The position numbers and the translations under genes are program-made. From Actinomycetota bacterium (GTDB lineage Bacteria; Actinomycetota; Geothermincolia; Fen-727; Anoxymicrobiaceae): 18,597 nt of DNA. The stretch spans positions 1-18,597 of the forward strand of contig JAENXM010000008.1 of NCBI GenBank assembly GCA_016649525.1, given 5' to 3'. Shown here piece after piece: positions 12,787 through 18,597 of the stretch. How positions within the stretch are numbered: position 1 is the first letter of the stretch; every line of letters begins with the position of its first letter. The notes beneath the pieces were generated by a model, which worked only from the letters and a program-made list of their open reading frames with translations, was not told the origin of the DNA and did not search any database.

Positions 12787-14811
12787 ATGGTGGAGAACTA
12801 CAGGCCAAAGATAGGCGTTTACATCTGTCACTGCGGCATCAACATAGCCAGCGTGGTCGACGTTAATGCCGTGGTCGAATACGCCTCGAAGCTACCTGGC
12901 GTTGTGGTCGCACGAGACTACTCTTACGTATGCTCCGATCCGGGGCAGGGTATGATCAAGGAGGACATAGAGAAGGAGAAGCTGAACCGCGTCATCGTCG
13001 CCTCCTGTTCTCCACGGATGCACGAGCCTACCTTCCGCAACACGCTCAAGGACGCGGGGCTCAACCCTTACTTCCTCGAGATGGCGAACATCCGGGAGCA
13101 GGACTCCTGGGTACACGAGGACAAGGAGGAAGCGACCGAGAAGGCGAAGAAGCTCGTCGAGGCCGCGGTGGCGAAAGCCCTCCTGCTCGAGGCGCTCGAG
13201 GAGAAGGAAGTGGACGTCACCCCCTCCTGCCTCATAATCGGTGCGGGTATAGCGGGAATCCAGGCCGCTCTTGACATCGCGGAGGCCGGGTTCAAGGTCT
13301 ACCTTGTTGAGAAAAGTCCATCGGTGGGAGGGCGCATGTCCCAGCTGGACAAAACCTTCCCCACGCTCGACTGCTCGGCCTGCATCCTTACGCCGAAGAT
13401 GGTCGACGTCGCAAACCACCCAAACATCGAGCTCATGACCTACTCGCAGGTCGAGGAGGTCGAGGGCTACGTAGGCAACTTCAAGGCGAAGATCCGCAAG
13501 AAGGCCCGGTACGTCGACTTCGACAAGTGTACGGGCTGCGGGGACTGCGCCGAGGCGTGCAGGCTTGCCGGGCGTATCCCCTCCGAGTTCGACGAGGGTA
13601 TCGGAAACCGTTCCGCTGTGTACCTTCCTTTCCCGCAGGCGGTCCCGGCCGTCTACACCATCGACCCCGAGCGCTGCCTGCAGCTCTCCAAGGGGAAGTG
13701 CGGCAAGGAAGGGCCGAAATGCGCCGAGACCTGCCAGGCAAAGGCCATTGACTTCGAGCAGCAGGACGAGATAGTCGAGGTGGAGATCGGGGCCATCATC
13801 GTGGCGACCGGCTACGACATCTTCGACGCCAACCGCAAGCCCGAGTACGGTTATGCCGACAACGACAACGTGATGACCGGACTCGAGTTCGAGCGCCTTG
13901 TGAGCGCCTCGGGCCCGACCGGCGGCAATATCATCGTCGGCCGCGACAAGAAGGGCGAGGGCGGCTATGAGCCGAAGAAGGTCGCCTTCATCCACTGCGT
14001 GGGCTCCCGTGACGAGTCGGTGGGGAACGAGTACTGCTCGAGGGTCTGCTGCATGTACCTCGCGAAGCAGGCGCACCTCATCAAGGAAAAGCTCCCCGAC
14101 GCGGACATCACTGTCTTCTACATGGACGTGCGCGCGTTCGGAAAGGGCTTCGAGGAGTTCTACGACAGGGTGCGCAGAGAGGGCATACGTTACATACGTG
14201 GAAACCCGAGCGAGATATACCGCAAGGGCGACGACCATACACTGATAATAAAGGTCGAGGACACGCTCACGGGAACGCCGCTGGAGCACGAGTCCGACCT
14301 CGTGGTGCTGGGCGTAGGCCTCGAGCCGCGCCGGGACATCAGGGAGATAATCGACCTGTTCAAGCTGTCCCAGTCGACCGACGGCTTCTTCCTGGAGGCG
14401 CACCCGAAACTGCGCCCCGTCGACACAGCATCAGACGGCATCTACCTGGCCGGCTGCTGCCAGGGTCCCAAGGACATCCCCGACACAGTGGCGCAGGCGA
14501 AGGGCGCCGCCTCGAGCGCTCTTATTCTCATGGCGTCGGGCAAGGTGAAGGTGGAGGCGCAGGTATCCGTCGTAAGTCCCGACGAGTGCCGCGGCTGCGG
14601 GTTCTGCATCGAGGTGTGCCCGTTCGGTGCGATCGAGCTCGTCGATGAGAACCGCATGGGTAACATCGTGAAGGTGGCCCTGGTGAACGAGGCGCTATGC
14701 AAGGGCTGCGGGAGCTGCGCGGCCGCCTGCCTCTCCGGAGCGATACAACCAAAGTCCTTCAAGGACGAACAGATACTGCCGCAAATAGCAGTCCTGGGAG
14801 TGAAGTCGTGA
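12787..14811 (+). CDS. hdrA: HdrA-like FAD/Fe-S protein of heterodisulfide reductase type
   Basis: A 674-residue HdrA. In order: an N-terminal Fe-S region (C14, C16, C49, C74); the FAD-binding GAGIAG (152-157); the inserted cysteines C196 and C199; a central ferredoxin segment (C248, C251, C254, C258, with C297, C305, C312, C316); the thioredoxin-reductase-like body; and a C-terminal double ferredoxin domain (C601, C604, C607, C611; C638, C641, C644, C648). HdrA is the flavin electron-bifurcating subunit of Hdr complexes, splitting electron pairs between ferredoxin and a disulfide or other acceptor. AAGGAGGG lies 8 bases before ATG 12787. Its stop overlaps the flxD start (ATGA), confirming tight coupling with the MvhD-like connector. 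Confidence 0.95.
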   Translation: MVENYRPKIGVYICHCGINIASVVDVNAVVEYASKLPGVVVARDYSYVCSDPGQGMIKEDIEKEKLNRVIVASCSPRMHEPTFRNTLKDAGLNPYFLEMANIREQDSWVHEDKEEATEKAKKLVEAAVAKALLLEALEEKEVDVTPSCLIIGAGIAGIQAALDIAEAGFKVYLVEKSPSVGGRMSQLDKTFPTLDCSACILTPKMVDVANHPNIELMTYSQVEEVEGYVGNFKAKIRKKARYVDFDKCTGCGDCAEACRLAGRIPSEFDEGIGNRSAVYLPFPQAVPAVYTIDPERCLQLSKGKCGKEGPKCAETCQAKAIDFEQQDEIVEVEIGAIIVATGYDIFDANRKPEYGYADNDNVMTGLEFERLVSASGPTGGNIIVGRDKKGEGGYEPKKVAFIHCVGSRDESVGNEYCSRVCCMYLAKQAHLIKEKLPDADITVFYMDVRAFGKGFEEFYDRVRREGIRYIRGNPSEIYRKGDDHTLIIKVEDTLTGTPLEHESDLVVLGVGLEPRRDIREIIDLFKLSQSTDGFFLEAHPKLRPVDTASDGIYLAGCCQGPKDIPDTVAQAKGAASSALILMASGKVKVEAQVSVVSPDECRGCGFCIEVCPFGAIELVDENRMGNIVKVALVNEALCKGCGSCAAACLSGAIQPKSFKDEQILPQIAVLGVKS

Positions 14812-15242
14812 TGAGCGAAGAATTCGAGCCCAACATAGTGGCGTTCCTCTGCAACTGGTGCTCTTACGCGGGGGCGGACCTGGCGGGGACCTCGAGGATG
14901 CACTACCTGCCCAACATAAGAACGATCAGGGTGATGTGCTCCGGCAGAGTGAACCCGCTCTTCCTGGTGAACGCCCTCCAGCAGGGAGCGGACGGCGTCC
15001 TGATATCGGGCTGCCACCCGGGTGACTGCCACTACCTCGAGGGCAACTACTACGCCCGCCGCCGTTTCATGCTCATGCACAAGCTGCTCGAGCACGTAGG
15101 GGTGGACCCCGGCCGCGTGAACATGAGCTGGGTGTCGGCCTCGGAGGGCGCCAAGTTCAAGGACGTCGTGGAGGAAACAGTCACCAAGGCGAAGGAAGCG
15201 GGTCCCATGGACCAATTCAGACGGAGGCAGATAAATTGGTAG
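14811..15242 (+). CDS. flxD: MvhD/FlxD-like 2Fe-2S connector subunit
   Basis: A 143-residue MvhD-family protein (PF02662). The conserved cysteines C14 and C17 (CNWCSYAGAD), C43 (MCSGRV), C68 and C73 (GCHPGDCHY) are all present. MvhD bridges a hydrogenase, formate dehydrogenase or Flx module to HdrA; here it joins HdrA to the FlxABC module encoded downstream. The ATG overlaps the hdrA stop, and the gene ends 4 codons-worth of overlap into the TTG start of flxC. The length is normal for the stand-alone form. Confidence 0.94.
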   Translation: MSEEFEPNIVAFLCNWCSYAGADLAGTSRMHYLPNIRTIRVMCSGRVNPLFLVNALQQGADGVLISGCHPGDCHYLEGNYYARRRFMLMHKLLEHVGVDPGRVNMSWVSASEGAKFKDVVEETVTKAKEAGPMDQFRRRQINW

Positions 15243-16219
15243 ATCCTAAGAAACTCCAGGACAAGGCCAAGGAGATCCTCGTCCGTGACGACGTGAGGCG
15301 CCTGATCGGCTGGAAGCGGGGAACGTACGGGTACGAGGCCGCGCCCGCCGTCATCAAGGACGCCTCGGACGCCGAGGTGCTCATCTTCGACCCGACCTGC
15401 GTGCAGAACCCGGCGTCTTTCATAACGCTCGAAGAAAAGCTCCCCGTGCCGAGGGGGGCCGAGCCCGACACCCGCAAGGTTGCGGTCATGGTCAAGGGCT
15501 GCGACTCCCGCGCTATCGTGCAGCAGCTGGTGGAGAAGGCGTATGACCGGGAGGACGTGATAGTGCTCGGCATCCCCTGCCGCGGGGTGATCGACCACCG
15601 CAAGGCGGAGGCGATGTTCGGCGATGTCGCTGCTCCCGTCGAGGTGTCTCTCAACAGTGACAAGGTCACCTTGACCGTGAACGGTGAGAAGAAGGAGGCG
15701 AAGCGCGAAGAGCTTCTCATGGACAAGTGCCTGAGATGCAGGTATCCCAACCCGCTCGTCAGCGACTTTCTGCTCGACGGGGAAGTGGAGAAGTTCGCGG
15801 ACGACGACTTCGGCGACGTCGCCGAGTTCGAGAAACAGCCGCCCGCGGACAAGTGGGCATACTGGGAAGAGCAGTTCAGCAAATGCATCCGCTGTTACTC
15901 CTGCCGCAACGTCTGCCCCATGTGCTACTGCGTCGAGTGCATCGTCACAAAGCTGCGGCCCCAGTGGACAAGGCGCTCGACGGACATAAGCGAGAACACC
16001 GCATACCACATACAGCGGGCGTGGCACCTGGCGGGAAGGTGCATCGAGTGCATGGAGTGCCAGCGGGTCTGCCCGGTGGACATCCCGATAATGACGCTGA
16101 ACCGCAAGCTGACGCGCGACGTGAAAGAGCTTTTCGACTACGAGCCCGGCGTGGACACCGAGGCCCAGCCCCTGCTGGCCTCCTACAATCCCCAGGACCC
16201 CGAAGAGTACATAATGTAG
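15236..16219 (+). CDS. flxC: FlxC-like Fe-S subunit (F420-hydrogenase beta-like N-terminus)
   Basis: A 327-residue protein. The N-terminal half (about 80-160) contains VAVMVKGCDSRAIVQQL, resembling the FrhB/FdhB (coenzyme F420 hydrogenase/dehydrogenase beta) family. The C-terminal half has a ferredoxin domain with C217, C220, C223, C227 (extra cysteines 230, 232, 235) and C269, C272, C275, C279. It probably relays electrons between FlxA/FlxB and HdrA. The TTG start at 15236 is supported by GGAGG (15223-15227) with an 8-base gap and by the 7-base overlap with flxD. The order flxD-flxC-flxB-flxA mirrors the Flx modules known from sulfate reducers; the C versus B naming is by position and could be swapped. 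Confidence 0.88.
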   Translation: MVDPKKLQDKAKEILVRDDVRRLIGWKRGTYGYEAAPAVIKDASDAEVLIFDPTCVQNPASFITLEEKLPVPRGAEPDTRKVAVMVKGCDSRAIVQQLVEKAYDREDVIVLGIPCRGVIDHRKAEAMFGDVAAPVEVSLNSDKVTLTVNGEKKEAKREELLMDKCLRCRYPNPLVSDFLLDGEVEKFADDDFGDVAEFEKQPPADKWAYWEEQFSKCIRCYSCRNVCPMCYCVECIVTKLRPQWTRRSTDISENTAYHIQRAWHLAGRCIECMECQRVCPVDIPIMTLNRKLTRDVKELFDYEPGVDTEAQPLLASYNPQDPEEYIM

Positions 16220-16230
16220 GTTGGTGAGAG

Positions 16231-17271
16231 ATGGCTGATTACAGGTTCGCAAAAGAGAAACTGGCCGACGTCCTATCCGGCCTCACCGACTACAAGGTGT
16301 TCGCGCCTACGGTGACAGGGGATGTCGTCAGGTTCCTGGAGGTCGCAGACCCCGCACAGGTAAGCCTCGACTACACTAACTCGAACGTGCCGCCGAAGGA
16401 GCTTATGTTCCCCGAGACCGAGACCCTTTTCCGGTACCGGCTCGGGCAAAATGAGTTTGATGCTACGGTACCCTCGCCCGAGGAGAAGAGGCTGATATTC
16501 GGGATAAGGCCCTGCGACGCGCAGGCCTACTCTATCGTAGAAAGGCTCTACCGCTGGGACTTCAACGACCCTTACTTCGTGAACCGGCGCGAGGGCGCGA
16601 CCCTCGTGGGCCTCGCCTGCGCCGACCCGTGCGCCAACTGCTTCTGCCCGTCGGTGGGCGGCGGCCCTGCGTCAGAGAAGTACCTGGACGCCATCATGTT
16701 CGACCTGGGCGACACGGTCTATCTGAAGACCATCACGGACAGGGGTGACGCGGTCGCCAAGGCTCTCTCCAGCGTGCTGGAGCCGGCGGGGGACTCCGAG
16801 AAGAAGGCGGCCGAGAAGCAGGCCGATGACGCGCTTTCAAAGATCCAGCGCTCGATCGATACCGCCGGGATACCCGAGAAGCTCCCCTCGCTCTACGACC
16901 ATCCGTTCTGGGAGCAGTTCTCCGACAGGTGCCTCGGCTGTGGGATCTGCACTTTCCTGTGCCCGACCTGCCACTGCTTCGACATCCAGGACGAGTGCGA
17001 GGCGTTCGACGGCAGGCGCGCGCGCATGTGGGACACCTGCATGTTCGCGGAATACTCCGTCCACGCCTCCGGGCACAACCCGCGACCGACGAGGAAGGAG
17101 CGGACCCGCAACCGGATCGACCACAAGTACTCGTACTTCCCGACGAAGTTCGACGTGATTGCCTGCGTCGGCTGCGGGCGATGCATAAACTACTGCCCCG
17201 TGAACATAGACATCCTCGACATACTCGAGAAATCCAAAGAGGCCCAGGTCAAGGAGGAAAAGACGGCATGA
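16231..17271 (+). CDS. flxB: FlxB-like Fe-S subunit (sulfhydrogenase beta-subunit type)
   Basis: A 346-residue protein of the 4Fe-4S dicluster family (PF17179) that includes the beta subunit of archaeal sulfhydrogenases and anaerobic sulfite reductase A. Seen are the family motif GIRPCDAQA (91-99), a cysteine group C130, C134, C137, C139, and two ferredoxin motifs: C234, C237, C240, C244 and C312, C315, C318, C322. It would carry electrons from the FAD/NAD(P)H subunit FlxA towards FlxC and HdrA. GGTGAGAG precedes ATG 16231, 11 bases after flxC; the stop overlaps the flxA start. Confidence 0.9.
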   Translation: MADYRFAKEKLADVLSGLTDYKVFAPTVTGDVVRFLEVADPAQVSLDYTNSNVPPKELMFPETETLFRYRLGQNEFDATVPSPEEKRLIFGIRPCDAQAYSIVERLYRWDFNDPYFVNRREGATLVGLACADPCANCFCPSVGGGPASEKYLDAIMFDLGDTVYLKTITDRGDAVAKALSSVLEPAGDSEKKAAEKQADDALSKIQRSIDTAGIPEKLPSLYDHPFWEQFSDRCLGCGICTFLCPTCHCFDIQDECEAFDGRRARMWDTCMFAEYSVHASGHNPRPTRKERTRNRIDHKYSYFPTKFDVIACVGCGRCINYCPVNIDILDILEKSKEAQVKEEKTA

Positions 17272-18113
17272 TGGACGAAAGCAACCCCTACCTCCCTTAT
17301 GTGGTAAAGATAGAGGACGCCTGGTTCGAGACCCCGGGCGACAGGGCTATCAAGACCTTCAAGGTCAACTTCGTCGATGACAAGGTCTGGGACACCTGGA
17401 GCCACAGTCCGGGGCAGTGCGCCATGGTTGGTCGCCTCGGAGTCGGCGAGTCGATGTTCTGCATCTCCTCCGCGCCTTCTGAAGAGGGCTACCTGCGCTT
17501 TTCCATCATGCGCATGGGCAAGGTGACCTGTGCCCTTCACGAGCTCGAGGCCGGCGACACCATGACTGTGCGGGGGCCCGTGGGCAACTCGTTCCCGCTC
17601 GAGGAGTGGGAGGGCAAGAACATAGTCACTGTCGGCGGCGGCATCGGTCAGGCGCCGCTCCGCCCCGTCATCAACTACATACGCTCGAACCGCGACAAGT
17701 ACAGCGACCTGCAGGTGATCTACGGCGCTCGTACCAAGGAGGACCACTGCTTCAAGGACGAGTTCGGCGAGTACAACCAGGAGGGGACGGCCTGCCATCT
17801 CTCCATCGACGTCGAGGAGGAAGAGTGGTCCCACTTCGTCGGATTTGTACCCAACCTGTTGATGGAGGTCGCGCCGAGCCCGGAGAATGCCGTAGCGGTG
17901 ACCTGCGGTCCGCCCATCATGATCAAGTTCGTCATCCAGAACCTTGAGAAGCTCGGATTCGCCCCGGAGCAGATCTATACGACCCTCGAGGAACGGATGA
18001 AGTGCGGCATCGGCAAGTGCGGGCGCTGCAACGTCGGGCACCTCTACGTCTGCAAGGACGGGCCGGTCTTCAGCTACGCCACCCTCAAGGACATCCCCGA
18101 GGCCTTCGCCTGA
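17268..18113 (+). CDS. flxA: FlxA-like FAD/NAD(P)H-binding subunit with 2Fe-2S site
   Basis: A 281-residue ferredoxin-reductase-fold protein. An FAD-binding barrel (about 8-110, with the FCISSAP strand) is followed by a NAD(P)-binding domain with GGGIGQAP (123-130) and TCGPPIMIK (212-220). The 2Fe-2S site of the dihydroorotate dehydrogenase B/sulfhydrogenase-gamma type is C246, C251, C254, C262. It is the NAD(P)H entry or exit point of the complex. The first of two consecutive ATGs (17268) overlaps the flxB stop; AAGGAGG (17251-17257) lies 10 bases upstream. The frame is open further upstream inside flxB, but that is not gene-like. It is the last gene of the operon; palindromic repeat copy 3 starts at its stop codon. 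Confidence 0.93.
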   Translation: MMDESNPYLPYVVKIEDAWFETPGDRAIKTFKVNFVDDKVWDTWSHSPGQCAMVGRLGVGESMFCISSAPSEEGYLRFSIMRMGKVTCALHELEAGDTMTVRGPVGNSFPLEEWEGKNIVTVGGGIGQAPLRPVINYIRSNRDKYSDLQVIYGARTKEDHCFKDEFGEYNQEGTACHLSIDVEEEEWSHFVGFVPNLLMEVAPSPENAVAVTCGPPIMIKFVIQNLEKLGFAPEQIYTTLEERMKCGIGKCGRCNVGHLYVCKDGPVFSYATLKDIPEAFA

Positions 18114-18145
18114 TGCAACACCGGTGCCTGGCACCTATGTTTCAT
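18113..18145. repeat. REP-like palindrome, copy 3
   Basis: Core GGTGCCTGGCACC (18123-18135) with outer arms ATGCAACA (18113-18120) and TGTTTCAT (18138-18145), 7 of 8 paired. It starts in the flxA stop codon and fills the 36-base gap between two convergent genes, so it may also serve as a two-way terminator; a T-rich stretch follows on the plus strand. Confidence 0.75.
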
Positions 18146-18149
18146 TTGT

Positions 18150-18596
18150 TTATCCGCACTTGCGGCCGCTGAAGAACATGATCGGGCCCACCTTCTTGGT
18201 TATCACGTTCTTGATGGCGCGGCTCTCCAACTCGTAGACGAACTCGTATTCGGTGAATATCGGCCTGGTGAACCAGCCAAACCACGTGGCGACGTGCCCC
18301 ACGATGATGTCTGTAAGAAGCCTCTCGCCGCGGCAGCAGCAGGAGCCGGCCAGCTTTCCGCCCGGCTGCAGGACCCGGACGAGCTCATCGAGCGCCTTCC
18401 ACTTGTTGGGAAACGCATCGATGCCGTTCATGGTCATGACACCCGTGAAGGCGCCGTCCGCGAATGGGAGGTTGCACGCGTCGGCCCTTACCAGCATAAC
18501 GTTTCCGTAGTCCTCCGCACGCACTTTCTCGAGGGCCGACTCCAGCATCCCGCGATTATAATCGGCGGCCACGAAGGCCAGGTTGGGCTGGAGGCT
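18150..18596 (-). CDS. SAM-dependent methyltransferase (class I), 3' part
   Basis: The last 148 codons of a minus-strand gene that continues past the right edge. Visible class I methyltransferase motifs include AADYNRGML, where the SAM ribose/adenine is contacted by the acidic residue, the ADACNLPFADGAF stretch (motif II region), and ELVRVLQPGGKL (motif III), as in Methyltransf_11/UbiE-like enzymes. The N-terminal GxGxG loop lies outside the window. The frame is open to the window edge, so the start cannot be given. The substrate is unknown. It converges on the flx operon and is not part of it. The stop is TAA at 18152-18150. Confidence 0.88.
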   Translation of the reverse strand, partial: SLQPNLAFVAADYNRGMLESALEKVRAEDYGNVMLVRADACNLPFADGAFTGVMTMNGIDAFPNKWKALDELVRVLQPGGKLAGSCCCRGERLLTDIIVGHVATWFGWFTRPIFTEYEFVYELESRAIKNVITKKVGPIMFFSGRKCG

Positions 18597-18597
18597 G

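Noticed and set aside
12892..14403. Long open frames on the minus strand opposite hdrA, and similar ones opposite etfBA (10404-11831) and flxC (15050-16252)
   Set aside because: They are mirror frames produced by the GC-rich third positions of the plus-strand genes; their translations have no recognisable motifs and the plus-strand genes are certain.
16929..17267. Upstream extension of the flxA frame inside flxB
   Set aside because: It lies wholly within flxB in another frame and its translation is not protein-like; the ATG at 17268 with AAGGAGG upstream fits the family N-terminus.
9813..18113. Evidence of methanogenesis or methanogen origin because of Hdr-type genes
   Set aside because: No methyl-coenzyme M reductase or other methanogenesis gene is present, and Hdr/Flx/Etf modules are widespread in anaerobic bacteria; the Shine-Dalgarno sites, -35/-10 promoter and PASTA kinase indicate a bacterium.
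1..18597. CRISPR array or phage/defence genes
   Set aside because: No regularly spaced short repeats and no cas, integrase, transposase or toxin-antitoxin genes were seen on either strand.

Overview
The window is a GC-rich, gene-dense bacterial segment. It is dominated by anaerobic redox and sulfur/iron-sulfur genes, with many GTG/TTG starts, strong Shine-Dalgarno sequences and tightly packed operons. A PASTA-type Ser/Thr kinase, rubrerythrin, Crp/Fnr regulation and an NADH-linked heterodisulfide-reductase-type electron-bifurcation operon suggest a strict anaerobe, perhaps a deep-branching anaerobic actinobacterium or another Gram-positive-related lineage. The taxonomic guess is inference only; no rRNA or marker gene is present.

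Layout. (1) 1-1858: the end of an FAD-linked oxidase (GlcD type), a CCG-domain Fe-S protein and an SCP2 sterol-carrier-like protein, forming one operon. (2) 1859-2202: tRNA-Pro(CGG) followed by a hairpin-rich insert of about 147 bp and a perfect 33-bp second copy of the tRNA 3' end, which looks like a tiny element or element scar at a tRNA attachment site. (3) 2203-3668: an AlkD-like DNA glycosylase and a Crp/Fnr-family regulator. (4) 3715-6871: an Fnr-like box at about -41 of a good -10 box, then iscS-like, iscU, zinc ribbon, DsrE-like, tusA and rubrerythrin, read as a sulfur-transfer/Fe-S assembly operon. The IscS-like protein keeps its active-site cysteine but has lost the PLP lysine and other cofactor/substrate residues. 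(5) 6971-9647: a PknB-like kinase with four PASTA domains and an AIM24-family protein. (6) 9701-18113: a promoter, a leader hairpin and an eight-gene operon (HdrCB-like CCG protein, etfB, etfA, hdrA, flxD, flxC, flxB, flxA). (7) The 3' part of a SAM methyltransferase on the minus strand at the right edge.

How the genes may work together. The eight-gene operon encodes an NAD(P)H/FAD module (FlxA), Fe-S relay subunits (FlxB, FlxC), the MvhD-like connector (FlxD), the bifurcating flavoprotein HdrA, an electron-transfer flavoprotein (EtfAB) and an HdrCB/DUF224 Fe-S protein. It would link an Etf-dependent dehydrogenase, NAD(H), ferredoxin and a disulfide or other acceptor in one assembly. The first operon supplies another flavin dehydrogenase plus CCG-protein pair. 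The isc-like operon could provide the clusters that all these proteins need, under control of the neighbouring Fnr-type regulator.

A palindromic repeat with core GGTGCCTGGCACC occurs three times, each just after the stop codon of the last gene of a transcription unit.
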